From: CAYQCE01 sp964415885
Lineage (GTDB): Bacteria > Zixibacteria > MSB-5A5 > JAABVY01 > JAHJOQ01
Reading direction: 5' to 3'
Length of the DNA: 30,052 bases
Assembly: GCA_964415885.1 (NCBI GenBank)
Contig: CAYQCE010000047.1
Location: 1 to 30,052 of the forward strand
Part shown: piece by piece, positions 1 to 7,611 of the stretch
Position numbering within the stretch: the first letter of the stretch is position 1
Layout: every line of letters starts with the position of its first letter
Program-made: the position numbers and the translations under genes
Notes under the pieces: generated by a model
Database searches by the model: none
Told to the model about the DNA's origin: nothing
Seen by the model: the letters and a program-made list of their open reading frames with translations, nothing else

Positions 1-141
1 TCATTCCCGCGAGGGTTTGGCGCAAAGCAGATCCCCCCACATTTGTCATTCCCGCAAGGGTTTGGCGCAAAGCAGATAGCCCTAGATTTGTCATTCCCGC
101 GAGGGTCTGCTGCTAAGCAGGCCCGAAAGCGGGAATCCAGT
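1..141. repeat. Three 45-bp-spaced dispersed repeat units
   Basis: Units begin TCATTCCCGC at 1, 46 and 91, exactly 45 bp apart. The first two continue AGGGTTTGGCGCAAAGCAGA almost identically. The third diverges and closes with GCGGGAATCC near 132-141, which is the reverse complement of its own start, so the third unit can fold into a long hairpin. This type of ATTCCCGC...GCGGGAAT sequence is common in intergenic space of many bacterial drafts. No gene is visible from 1 to 264. A small hairpin, GCGAGG...CCTCGC at about 180-199, is the only other structure seen. Confidence 0.75.
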
Positions 142-264
142 GCCCGGTCAATTGTAGGGAAACGCTGACATGTAACAGGCGAGGACTCACTACCTCGCGT
201 TGGCTCTTGCGAGACCCACTACCCATTCGACGCGAACAACAAGAATCAAAAAGGCACAAAAAAA

Positions 265-342
<78 letters not shown>

Positions 343-353
343 GAAGAGTGACT

Positions 354-382
354 ATATTACTATTCTACCTGCTCGAAGTCAA
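354..382 (-). promoter_or_regulatory. Promoter for tRNA-Glu, inside kinase 3' end
   Basis: The minus strand shows TTGACT (382-377), a 17-nt spacer and TAATAT (359-354), which puts a start near 347, five bases before the tRNA. The -35 box lies within the last codons of the kinase gene. Confidence 0.6.
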
Positions 383-2119
383 GCCAATTATGTCGTCCAA
401 AAGGCCCGCGTCCCACGCGAAATACGCGGTCGCAGCCAGTATCGCAACTACCAGAAAAACAACCAGTAACACAAGTTGTTTCCGTCCCTTACCGGTCTGT
501 TCATCACGGTTGGACTGAAGACGTGTGCGGTCTCGTTCACGCCGAGTTTCCGCCTCCCACGACTCGATGTTTTCGATAACATCGTCGAAGGTGGCGCATC
601 TCTCGGCGGGGTTCTTGCGGAGCATGCGGTGGATAAGTTCGTTTATCTTGAGTGGTACATCTATATCCGTCGGCTGCCATATCAGCCTGCCGTAGGTATC
701 GAAAATCGGGAGCCGTCCGGTCAGGAGTTGATGCAGAATCACACCCGCGGAATAGACATCATACGCGCGCGATTTCTTACGCTCCGGAGGAGCATACCAA
801 TTCTTGCCGCTCTTCGAATAGTGCTCGGGCAGCGCGAAATCGGTAACCTTGATTGTATCGTCACGGTCGAACAGGATGTTCGACGGGCGCAGGTTGCCAT
901 GCAGGATATTATGCCGATGCCCGAATGAAAGCGCAGCAGCAATCTGTTTGAATATCGCGAGAGCCTCGGTCAGATTCGGTTTGCTCGCGAGCCGTCCGTC
1001 GAGCGATCCAGCCTGGGCATAGTCCGACACGATGACGTTCTTCTTCGAGTCGCCGCCCGCGCCATGAATTCTGAGAATATTCGGATGCGTCAGCCTCGCG
1101 AGCATCTTGGATTCCTTCAGCCCCATCTCACGCTTGATCATCTTCTTGATTACATAGAAATTACCATCGGCCTTGTTTTCGACCAGATATGTAGCGCCGT
1201 ACGGTGTCTCCTTGATCGTATCGAGAAACACACAGTGACCGATGAAATCCTTAATTGAGGTCTTGTCTGCCTTCTGCGGCGCCACTGCAGCTTTCTTCGT
1301 GTTGCCCGCGCACGCGAGCAGGAGAGCGTCCTTCAGCTCGACAGCCGAGCGATAACGGTCCCTGGCCGACTGTTCGAGACACTTGAGCGTAATCTCATCG
1401 TACTTCTCAGGCAGCTTCCTGTTGATCTCCGATGGGTTCTTGAACTTGCCGAGCGGCTTCTGTCCCGTTGCGATTTCATAGAGGATCACGCCGACAGAGT
1501 AGATATCCGTGCGCAGGTCGACATTTCGCGTGGAGAGCCTCTGCTCGGGCGACATATACGCCATCGTACCCATAACGAGACCGGTACGCGTCTTCTCATC
1601 ATCCCCCTTATCGAGAATCTGCGCAATGCCGAAGTCCGCCACGAGAACATGTCCCTGCACATCGATCAAGATGTTGGAGGGTTTGACGTCGCGGTGGATC
1701 ACGCCGTTCTTGTGTGCGTAATCGAGCGCCTTGAGAAGCTGCACCACGACCTCGATCTTCTGCTTGAAATTATAGTGCCGCTTGTGGAGCACATCCCGAA
1801 AATTCGTTCCAAGGATGTAGTCCATCACGAAGTAATAGCGGCTGTTGTCAACGCCGCGATCGATGACATGCACGATATTCGGGTGGCTGAGCCGTGCGAT
1901 GATCTTCGCTTCCTGCTCGAACCGAGTGACCAGCTCCGAATCCACTGTGGCGCGTTCAGACAAGACCTTGATCGCGACTTCGCGATCGAGCGAGGTCTGC
2001 CGTGCCCGGTAAATCTCGGCAACTCCACCCTGGCCAATCTTCTCGATCAGCTCATATTCACCGATCCGGTCTCCGGGCATTAGAATCCCGGCACTCTTTT
2101 TTTTGGTAGCTAATGTCAT
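365..2119 (-). CDS. Membrane-anchored Ser/Thr kinase with tandem pseudokinase domain
   Basis: This is a PknB-type Hanks kinase of 584 aa, numbered here from ATG at 2119. Domain 1 (about 20-280) is complete: glycine loop GQGGVAEIYRA near 29-39, VAIK lysine at 51, HRDVKPSN at 142-149, DFG at 162-164 and a SPE motif near 190. Domain 2 (about 295-515) has the kinase layout but looks inactive: a degraded glycine loop, HGNLRPSN in place of HRDxKxxN (catalytic Asp replaced by Asn), and DFA in place of DFG. The VIKK lysine is kept. One transmembrane helix lies near 548-568, followed by a tail of about 16 residues outside the cytoplasm. A TTG at 2155 would extend the frame by 12 codons, but it lies about 9 nt from the predicted transcription start, whereas ATG 2119 has a purine-rich AAGAGA upstream. 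It probably senses envelope signals, with domain 2 as a regulatory or scaffold module (inference). Confidence 0.93.
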   Translation of the reverse strand: MTLATKKKSAGILMPGDRIGEYELIEKIGQGGVAEIYRARQTSLDREVAIKVLSERATVDSELVTRFEQEAKIIARLSHPNIVHVIDRGVDNSRYYFVMDYILGTNFRDVLHKRHYNFKQKIEVVVQLLKALDYAHKNGVIHRDVKPSNILIDVQGHVLVADFGIAQILDKGDDEKTRTGLVMGTMAYMSPEQRLSTRNVDLRTDIYSVGVILYEIATGQKPLGKFKNPSEINRKLPEKYDEITLKCLEQSARDRYRSAVELKDALLLACAGNTKKAAVAPQKADKTSIKDFIGHCVFLDTIKETPYGATYLVENKADGNFYVIKKMIKREMGLKESKMLARLTHPNILRIHGAGGDSKKNVIVSDYAQAGSLDGRLASKPNLTEALAIFKQIAAALSFGHRHNILHGNLRPSNILFDRDDTIKVTDFALPEHYSKSGKNWYAPPERKKSRAYDVYSAGVILHQLLTGRLPIFDTYGRLIWQPTDIDVPLKINELIHRMLRKNPAERCATFDDVIENIESWEAETRRERDRTRLQSNRDEQTGKGRKQLVLLVVFLVVAILAATAYFAWDAGLLDDIIGLTSSR

Positions 2120-2170
2120 ATTAGTTCTCTTTGGTATATCGGAGATCGGGCGCAATGATTGAGAGATGAG

Positions 2171-2198
2171 ATGATAATACGGTGGAGCCGCGTGTCAA
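2171..2198 (-). promoter_or_regulatory. Promoter of kinase gene
   Basis: TTGACA (2198-2193), a 16-nt spacer and TATCAT (2176-2171), a near-consensus sigma70 promoter. The predicted start near 2164 gives a 45-nt leader to ATG 2119. Confidence 0.65.
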
Positions 2199-2226
2199 CA
2201 CTATCGCCAACTGAAACAGCGATCCT

Positions 2227-2865
2227 CTATCGTCCTATCCCCTCGCGAACCGGTACGACCTCGATTCCGCCCGGCGTGAACGCCGGATAGAGCTGTTCGC
2301 CGTTGTGATCCGAAGCCTGAAGCTCATCCGGATAATAGTAGAATGTTTCATTCGTGAACTGCAGGCTATCGTAGACATACGCAGTATCGAGCGGAGCGAA
2401 TCTGAACTCAGCGAACGGGCTGACCGTAAACCATATCCTGGCGATCAACCCTCCCGGCTCGAATATCACCGGCATCGGGTTAGTGATGGTCGGCAGCACA
2501 ATTATCCGGACGATACTCGAATCGAGACTATGTGTAGATACGTAACGGTGGTCGGGGCTGACCGCGGATCCCTCAAAACTGACCGAATCCGGATAGAGCA
2601 TAGATCGGTCGTAGCGTATCGGGACAATGACTGATGCCACCGGGAATTCGTTTTCGATCACGACATCAATCGGTACCAACATCCCGGGCAGCGCATCAGT
2701 GGAATCGACCCGCACAGCAACCGCCTGGCAGGCTGCGGTATCAGTCAAAACGGGAGCGCACAGCAGCACTCCCGTTATCAAAAACAAAACGATAATCTGT
2801 ATCAATCGAGATCCCAGGGATCCTCCATAGCTACCTCTCGCTTCCGTTAGAGTTAAAACCTCCAT
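2227..2865 (-). CDS. Secreted cohesin-like domain protein
   Basis: It encodes up to 212 aa: a hydrophobic export signal around residues 21-46 (IIVLFLITGVLL core) followed by one beta-rich domain (about 50-200). That domain has the pattern of cohesin-like modules common in FCB bacteria, with a start like VRVDSTDALPGMLVPIDVVI, then xxVPIRYD and a closing GGIEVV. No catalytic motif is visible. The start is uncertain. ATG 2865 has no Shine-Dalgarno sequence and lies only about 4 nt from the predicted transcription start, whereas a GGAGG 13 codons further in precedes CTG and TTG codons (TTG at 2805) that would give a more usual signal-peptide length. The gene is followed on the same strand by the kinase, about 110 nt away with its own promoter. 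Function is unknown; it is likely a periplasmic or surface binding module. Confidence 0.7.
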   Translation of the reverse strand: MEVLTLTEARGSYGGSLGSRLIQIIVLFLITGVLLCAPVLTDTAACQAVAVRVDSTDALPGMLVPIDVVIENEFPVASVIVPIRYDRSMLYPDSVSFEGSAVSPDHRYVSTHSLDSSIVRIIVLPTITNPMPVIFEPGGLIARIWFTVSPFAEFRFAPLDTAYVYDSLQFTNETFYYYPDELQASDHNGEQLYPAFTPGGIEVVPVREGIGR

Positions 2866-2875
2866 ACAGAGTTGT

Positions 2876-2903
2876 TATGTACCAAGATACGGCCGTTTGT
2901 CAA
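2876..2903 (-). promoter_or_regulatory. Promoter of cohesin-like gene
   Basis: TTGACA (2903-2898), a 16-nt spacer and TACATA (2881-2876) preceded by TGG, so it could act as an extended -10. The start would fall near 2869. Confidence 0.45.
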
Positions 2904-2967
2904 GAATGTTTGGTCGAGTTGTAAGATTTTGGTCAATCGAACGTTAGCCGAGCTGGTGCCTGCAACG

Positions 2968-3066
2968 AGGGTGTCCCGGAAAACCCGGGACTGGTTGCGC
3001 CGGTTCAAACTCGCCTGCGGCGAGCAGGAACCGATCGAACCAAACAGTGCATTTTGGGGACACCCT
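2968..3066. repeat. 99-bp structured element with 10-bp terminal inverted repeats
   Basis: AGGGTGTCCC at 2968-2977 is perfectly complementary to GGGACACCCT at 3057-3066. Nested inside are GTCCCGG/CCGGGAC near 2973-2991, CGGTTC (3001-3006)/GAACCG (3028-3033), and innermost CTCGCC (3010-3015)/GGCGAG (3019-3024). The sequence could be a MITE- or REP-like element or a structured RNA. No flanking target duplication was found by eye. The rest of the 2866-3166 spacer holds only the two flanking promoters. Confidence 0.65.
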
Positions 3067-3131
3067 CTAACCGATCGGCTATTTTGCCTTGCTCCAACAA
3101 CTTCTAATATCGAGCCTGCGAGATTGCCCGC

Positions 3132-3160
3132 TTGCAATTCGAGCGACCACAGTGTAATAT
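3132..3160 (+). promoter_or_regulatory. Promoter placing the start at the Rieske ATG
   Basis: TTGCAA (3132-3137), a 17-nt spacer and TAATAT (3155-3160). The expected start, seven bases downstream, is the A of the ATG at 3167. Confidence 0.5.
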
Positions 3161-3166
3161 ATCTGA

Positions 3167-3466
3167 ATGAGGATAAAAATCTGCAGGGAAGATGATATCC
3201 CGGTCGGGAAATCGAGGTCACTTAAAGTACTCGCGAAACGGGTGGCGGTATTCAACCTCGACGGCACACTTCACGCTATCGAGGCGGACTGCAAGCACAT
3301 GAGGGCAAATCTAACCACCGGTGAACTCGACGGCAGAGTTATCGTTTGCCCTATGCACGGCTGGCGGTACGACATCCCGACCGGCGAATGTCTCGAGGAG
3401 AAGTGGGCGAAACTCAAGATTTTCCCTGTGTTCGTCGAAAACGGCTATATCTGGGTGGATATCTGA
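3167..3466 (+). CDS. Rieske [2Fe-2S] ferredoxin-like protein
   Basis: This is a 99-aa single-domain Rieske protein. The cluster ligands are visible as C42-K-H44 and C61-P-M-H64, with 16 residues between the boxes, the classic CxH...CxxH arrangement. The GWRYDIPTGEC stretch that follows is typical of Rieske domains in NirD-like and dioxygenase ferredoxin-like proteins. There is no signal peptide or membrane helix, so it is a soluble cytoplasmic electron carrier. No partner oxygenase or reductase lies next to it. No Shine-Dalgarno sequence precedes the ATG, and the best promoter predicts a leaderless mRNA. Domain assignment is firm; the physiological partner is unknown. Confidence 0.92.
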   Translation: MRIKICREDDIPVGKSRSLKVLAKRVAVFNLDGTLHAIEADCKHMRANLTTGELDGRVIVCPMHGWRYDIPTGECLEEKWAKLKIFPVFVENGYIWVDI

Positions 3467-3524
3467 ACATCGGCTGATAACTCGAACTACCATGCTCCGA
3501 CCCGGGTACAACCAGGTATCCAAT

Positions 3525-3550
3525 TAGAGTGCAATCGTAGAGTGCAATCG
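3525..3550. repeat. Perfect 13-bp tandem duplication
   Basis: TAGAGTGCAATCG occurs at 3525-3537 and again, immediately adjacent, at 3538-3550, just upstream of the secreted-protein gene that starts at 3571. It could be a replication slip or a pair of regulator half-sites one helical turn and a bit apart. Confidence 0.8.
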
Positions 3551-3570
3551 CGCAGATGGAGATAGGATCT

Positions 3571-5172
3571 ATGAGGCTATCAGCAATCGCAATCACAGTG
3601 CTTATCATGTTAGTGTCGTCGGTATCCGCAGGACCGGTTTCGACGGCTGATGTTACGAGGTTCGTGGCGAAGTACATCGATGCCTTGAAGGAACGACGAT
3701 TCGATGACGCAGCCGGGTTTTGGCATCCGGCACTGATCGAGACGGCAGAAAGGCTCGGAATCGAGTATCGAGGGATTGAATACAAGTACGACTGTATGTC
3801 ACCATTGACCGAGAATCTGGATATCCTCGCATCTCCCGTCACACGCATTGACCAGAGCCTGACACATAGCGGCCCGGCAAGCTTCAAGTCCATTGTGACA
3901 ATCAAGACCCCTGAGGATACACTCTCGTGCGAGTATTTCGTAATGGAGGATTCTACCGGCCTAAATCTGATTCCCCGCTTCTGGCGATACCTGAACAATC
4001 TTCGGCTGGTGAAGACCAAATACTACAACGTATTCTACCGGGACGACAGCCAGCTTAACGATATTGCACTGGAAGATCTGGATACCTATACAGAAACCAC
4101 AATCCGCAAGCTGGGTGGCACCGACGAGGACCTCGCGATTCTCGAAGAGCAGCGGATGGAGTATTATCTCGCGCGCAACGAGAACGAAGTCTCCGAGCTT
4201 CTGGGCTTCCGCAGTCATGGTCTCTACTTCAGGCCGTCGGATATCATTATAACCTACTACATGCCACACTACCATCAGATCGCGCTTTTCGCTCTGTCGT
4301 TCGTGCACGATGACATGGGTCTCGTCCTCGCGCCGTTCATGCAGGCCGGAACAGGATGCATGTTCGGCGGGCGTTTCGGTCAGGATCGGAGTGTGATGCC
4401 TCAGATCGCGGCGTTCACTCTTGAGAACGAGCTCTACAAACTCGACGATGTGCTGACCTTCACAGGACTCTACGACACAATCGCCAATATCGATTTCTCA
4501 TATCCTCTGTCACTCGGAGTTATCGAGAGTATCTACAAAAATCACGGCCTCGACGCTCTGAACAAGCTCTATTCTCAGCTCTCGGGAACTATAAACGAGG
4601 TGAAGTCGTGGGATCTGAATCATATAGCGGAAGTACTTGAAGACGTCACCGGGTCGTCGCTTGAAGACATCAAAAAGAATGCGGCTTCACAAATCGTTGA
4701 CAGCAGATTCACTGTCCTGCGCGTTGAGGACGTTCCCGACTCGGGCGAGACCGTATTCCAGTCGGGCATGGCACGATATGTTCTGAACATCAAAGTCCTC
4801 GACGGATGGTATAACGTCAAGGTCGCAGGATATTCCGGTGAGACAGACTTTGCCGGCACTATAACCGTGCGCGGCACAACCGGGAAACGTTTCGGCGCAT
4901 TCCGTTCGTTCCTGTGGAGAGATCACTTTCCCGAGATGGGCTACAGAAACGAGCTATACTCGATTCAATTCACGCCGCAGGAGATCGGTATCTACGAGTA
5001 CTTCACGAACCGCCTCATCGCAAAATACGTCGGCGGGTTTCACGGTCGCATGAATATCATCGAGAACAACACACTCCAGTTCCGATTCCGTGAGGACCTG
5101 TTCGAGGACCGCATGGACCGGCTCGAGTGCAGGCTGATCGATCAAACGACCGCTATCACAGGGAACCGATAG
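3571..5172 (+). CDS. Secreted protein with degenerate peptidase-MA-like core
   Basis: It encodes 533 aa from ATG 3571, chosen because AGGA lies 5-8 nt upstream and the product then opens with a clean signal peptide (RLSAIAITVLIMLVSSVSA, cleaved near residue 20). An ATG at 3556 is in frame but has no ribosome site. Residues 25-130 resemble an NTF2/lumazine-like helix-plus-sheet unit. Residues about 150-360 recall gluzincin peptidase MA proteins: an MPHYHQIALFAL stretch at 231-242 sits where HExxH would be, followed by APFMQAGTGCMFGGRFG at 254-270, which resembles the usual LPxWxxEGxAxxxGG segment. The zinc/catalytic residues are not conserved (H235-Q236-x-x-L239), so it is probably inactive as a peptidase. 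The C-terminal 130 residues are beta-rich. Family placement is tentative and function unknown. Confidence 0.8.
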   Translation: MRLSAIAITVLIMLVSSVSAGPVSTADVTRFVAKYIDALKERRFDDAAGFWHPALIETAERLGIEYRGIEYKYDCMSPLTENLDILASPVTRIDQSLTHSGPASFKSIVTIKTPEDTLSCEYFVMEDSTGLNLIPRFWRYLNNLRLVKTKYYNVFYRDDSQLNDIALEDLDTYTETTIRKLGGTDEDLAILEEQRMEYYLARNENEVSELLGFRSHGLYFRPSDIIITYYMPHYHQIALFALSFVHDDMGLVLAPFMQAGTGCMFGGRFGQDRSVMPQIAAFTLENELYKLDDVLTFTGLYDTIANIDFSYPLSLGVIESIYKNHGLDALNKLYSQLSGTINEVKSWDLNHIAEVLEDVTGSSLEDIKKNAASQIVDSRFTVLRVEDVPDSGETVFQSGMARYVLNIKVLDGWYNVKVAGYSGETDFAGTITVRGTTGKRFGAFRSFLWRDHFPEMGYRNELYSIQFTPQEIGIYEYFTNRLIAKYVGGFHGRMNIIENNTLQFRFREDLFEDRMDRLECRLIDQTTAITGNR

Positions 5173-5231
5173 TTTCAATGGCCGTTAGACCAGATTAGAA
5201 GTTACTATCCAACGAGCGTGAAGGAGTGCAC

Positions 5232-5861
5232 ATGGATATTGTGAACCCGCGAGTAGACGAACACCTGAACAATGTCGCCCCCAAGAGTCCGCCACCGTTC
5301 GACGAAATGGAAAAGTACGCCCGTGAAAACCACTTCCCGATCATCGGGCCGCTCGTCGGCAGATTCCTGCAACAACTCGTTCCGTTGACAAACGCACGCA
5401 GGATATTTGAGCTCGGCTCGGGATACGGCTATTCTGCGCTCTGGATGGCTCTCGCATTGCCCGAGGACGGCAAAGTCATCTGCACCGATGGAAACGAGAA
5501 GCACCGCGACATGGCATTCGACTTCTTCAAACGCGTCGGTCAGGAACAAAAGCTCGACTTCCGCGTTGGCGATGCAATCGAGATTCTCAAGAAGGAGAAA
5601 GGCCCGTTCGATATTTTCCTGAACGATATCGATAAGCACGGCTATCCTGACACGATCCAGCCAGTAAAAGAGAGGCTCCGCCCCGGCGGAGTTTTCGTGA
5701 CCGACAATCTCCTTTACAACGGCCGCATTTTCGAAGACGACCTGAGTGAGTCCGGACGAGGTGTCCTCGAATTCACCAGACGGCTCTATGAAGACACCAA
5801 TTTTCTTACGTCAATAATGCCGATCCGTGACGGCATCTCGATTGCCGTTAAGAAGGCCTGA
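5232..5861 (+). CDS. Class I SAM O-methyltransferase (CCoAOMT/TrmR-like)
   Basis: It encodes 209 aa from ATG 5232, five nt after AAGGAG; a GTG at 5226 falls within that site. The fold is a Rossmann methyltransferase: motif I FELGSGYGYSALWMA near 57-71, an acidic D at the end of strand 2 (ICTDGNEKH), FLNDIDKHGYPD (metal/substrate loop) near 135, and RPGGVFVTDNLLYNG near 155, all typical of the caffeoyl-CoA-OMT family. Bacterial members include TrmR, which methylates 5-hydroxyuridine in tRNA, and small-molecule catechol methyltransferases; the sequence alone does not decide between them. It is cytoplasmic and follows the preceding gene by 59 nt on the same strand. Confidence 0.88.
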   Translation: MDIVNPRVDEHLNNVAPKSPPPFDEMEKYARENHFPIIGPLVGRFLQQLVPLTNARRIFELGSGYGYSALWMALALPEDGKVICTDGNEKHRDMAFDFFKRVGQEQKLDFRVGDAIEILKKEKGPFDIFLNDIDKHGYPDTIQPVKERLRPGGVFVTDNLLYNGRIFEDDLSESGRGVLEFTRRLYEDTNFLTSIMPIRDGISIAVKKA

Positions 5862-6027
5862 TAGCCTCAGCAGCTCCTCTTCAAAGAGAGGGCCAGCCAA
5901 CAAGCTCAACAAAACGTGGCCTTAAGCTCTGAGAATGCGATAGCTCACGCCAGGAACAGTCCCGCATCCGCTCCTGTTCATGATAGATAAATCAAGTCCA
6001 TTACTGATTTGGAATCAAGGAGGCGAT

Positions 6028-6834
6028 ATGCGAGAAGTTGAAAGCCATAAGAAGGAAGACGCAGGCACCGAGAATCGGGGATTCTCGCGGAGAGATATGC
6101 TGCGAACGATTTCGTTTGCCGCAGCCGGTATTGCTCTCAGTCCGATTGGGAAGCTGGCACGGCCTGCGCATGCGAGGACACCACCGGTAGAGACATTCCA
6201 GACAATGGCTCCGGGAACATCCGTTGCGTATCCATACGCACTGCCCGATCTGCCCTACCAGCCTGACGCCCTCACGGCTGCTATCGATGAACAGACAATG
6301 CGAATCCATCACGGCAGACATCACAAGGGCTACACAGACAAGTTCAACGCGGCTATCGAGAGCTACGGTAACCTTCAGAAGAAGACCGTGATCGAACTCC
6401 TGCATGATATAGACGCTCTGCCGAAAGACGTGCGTACGGCCGTGCGAAACGCAGGCGGCGGCTTCTTCAATCATGCTCTATTCTGGCATCTAATGAGCCC
6501 GAACGGCGGCGGCAATCCTACCGGCGAACTCGCCGCAGCGATCGAGAGAGACTTCGGTGATCTCGACACGTTCAAGAGCGAATTCAGAGCGATGGCCGGA
6601 TCACTGTTTGGAAGCGGCTGGGCGTGGCTTGGAGTGAACACGAACGGTAAGCTTGAGATCGTTCAGACAGCCAATCAGGATACGCCACTCGAGATAGGGC
6701 TGAAGCCGGTGCTTGGCATAGACGTCTGGGAGCACGCCTACTATCTACGATATCAGAACCGGCGAAGTGACTACGTCGAGAACTTCTGGAAAGTGGTCAA
6801 CTGGGATCAGGCAAACAGGAATTTCACTGCATAG
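6028..6834 (+). CDS. sodA: Tat-exported Mn/Fe superoxide dismutase
   Basis: It encodes 268 aa from ATG 6028, which has AAGGAGG in front; an in-frame ATG at 5980 lacks a ribosome site. The N-terminus carries a twin-arginine signal (FSRRDMLRTISFAAAGIAL, then AHA near residue 49), so the folded, metal-loaded enzyme should be exported. The SOD domain spans about 67-266. All four metal ligands are present: H94 (IHHGRHH), H149 (NHALFWH), D232 and H236 (GIDVWEHAYY). Gly in the GGGFFNH segment and Gln in TANQDTP match Mn-type rather than Fe-type enzymes, though cambialistic use cannot be excluded. It disproportionates superoxide in the periplasm or outside the cell. Confidence 0.95.
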   Translation: MREVESHKKEDAGTENRGFSRRDMLRTISFAAAGIALSPIGKLARPAHARTPPVETFQTMAPGTSVAYPYALPDLPYQPDALTAAIDEQTMRIHHGRHHKGYTDKFNAAIESYGNLQKKTVIELLHDIDALPKDVRTAVRNAGGGFFNHALFWHLMSPNGGGNPTGELAAAIERDFGDLDTFKSEFRAMAGSLFGSGWAWLGVNTNGKLEIVQTANQDTPLEIGLKPVLGIDVWEHAYYLRYQNRRSDYVENFWKVVNWDQANRNFTA

Positions 6835-6874
6835 ACAGTCTGAAGATACTTCTAAGAAAGCACCAAACGCGAGC

Positions 6875-6896
6875 GGGGGAATCTCTCGATTCCCCC
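6875..6896. terminator. Stem-loop between convergent genes
   Basis: GGGGGAATC (6875-6883) pairs with GATTCCCCC (6888-6896) around a TCTC loop, 40 nt after the SOD stop and 12 nt beyond the end of the convergent small gene. There is no U-tract on either strand, so it may be a transcript-end protector rather than a full intrinsic terminator. Confidence 0.5.
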
Positions 6897-6907
6897 ACTA
6901 AAATCAG

Positions 6908-7081
6908 TTAACCGTCAGACATTCTGCGTGAAGTGTAGGTCAACAGGCCGTTACTTCCGGACAGGATCTTGTTTGCCGTCTTCACAAAATCCCGGAATTG
7001 CAGTTGCTGTAGGCTTAGGGGATGCCAGATTTTCCTCTCCGCTGCCCGCGTGTAGTCGAGGTTCTTGCGTACACCAAACAT
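6908..7081 (-). CDS. Small protein A of twin small-protein family (57 aa)
   Basis: This short gene runs from ATG 7081 to TAA 6908 and was read codon by codon. It is preceded by an excellent ribosome site (GGAAGGAGG, seven nt spacing). The product starts MFGVRKNLDYTRAAERKIWH and is basic and soluble. Its middle, from KIWHPLSLQQLQ onward, aligns with small protein B at 7699 on the other strand: 16 of 33 positions are identical, including W, P, SLQ, DF, KT, N, IL and G, with no gap. Such conservation between two short ORFs, each with a strong ribosome site, argues that both are real. It lies 107 nt downstream of the HTH gene and is probably cotranscribed with it. I do not recognise the family. 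Confidence 0.75.
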   Translation of the reverse strand: MFGVRKNLDYTRAAERKIWHPLSLQQLQFRDFVKTANKILSGSNGLLTYTSRRMSDG

Positions 7082-7188
7082 GAGGGGCCTCCTTCCGCGA
7101 TGGTGCAGCGGTTGAAGGGTTTTTTCGAGGACTGCGCCAGGGGAGCAAGCGCGTTAGTGTTCCTCACCATTAGCTGTTTGACATACAC

Positions 7189-7506
7189 TTATTCGGCGAG
7201 CTTGACCTGTAAGCTGTAAATAGCACGCTTCTTATAAATGTGGACAACCTGCTGGGTTATACCCAGAATCTCCGCAATCTCACGCTCTGTCTTGCCCTTG
7301 AGGATCAACTCGATGACTTCTCTCTGGCGGGAGGAGAGCGAGTTGCGGATATGCCACCTCAACCTGCTGCCGAACTTGAGGATAAGCTTACGGCGTTCCT
7401 TTTCTCCCTGGGTCTCGTAATATGCGGATTGCTCCTCCGGAAGGCTCTCGAGTGCGAGCCTCTCGAAGACAACCTCCGCGAAACGATGCTCGTTATTCTC
7501 TGTCAT
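7189..7506 (-). CDS. Sigma-region-4-like HTH regulator
   Basis: It encodes 105 aa. Residues 57-100 form a helix-turn-helix of the sigma70 region 4 / LuxR kind: LSSRQREVIELILKGKTERE followed by IAEILGITQQVV and a basic recognition end (HIYKKRAIYSLQ). The first 55 residues are charged and helical with no receiver, no ligand domain and no sigma region 2, so it is not a full ECF factor. It may be a stand-alone DNA-binding regulator or an anti-/co-sigma-like piece. The ATG at 7506 has only GAGAAG directly abutting it, a poor ribosome site. It is flanked by the two homologous small-protein genes and shares a divergent promoter region with one of them. Confidence 0.85.
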   Translation of the reverse strand: MTENNEHRFAEVVFERLALESLPEEQSAYYETQGEKERRKLILKFGSRLRWHIRNSLSSRQREVIELILKGKTEREIAEILGITQQVVHIYKKRAIYSLQVKLAE

Positions 7507-7532
7507 CTTCTCGAATGGTTGCGTTTAACCGA

Positions 7533-7560
7533 AATTTAACTCAATATCGCAAAATGTCAA
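7533..7560 (-). promoter_or_regulatory. Promoter of HTH gene
   Basis: TTGACA (7560-7555), a 16-nt spacer and TAAATT (7538-7533), which gives a leader of about 20 nt. Its -35 box forms an inverted repeat with the TTGACA at 7581-7586 on the opposite strand, so the pair of divergent -35 boxes lies 20 bp apart and one bound regulator could control both. Confidence 0.5.
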
Positions 7561-7580
7561 CGGTTTAGCGTACTTTGTCC

Positions 7581-7611
7581 TTGACAAATCACTGCCGGTT
7601 TGGTTTGTTAT
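7581..7611 (+). promoter_or_regulatory. Possible promoter of small protein B
   Basis: A perfect TTGACA at 7581-7586 is followed, with a rather long 19-nt spacer, by TGTTAT (7606-7611). It sits about 90 nt upstream of the small-protein gene. Confidence 0.35.

Noticed and set aside
6951..7148. 65-aa minus-strand open frame
   Set aside because: It is out of frame with, and overlaps, small protein A, which has the better ribosome site and a homologue.
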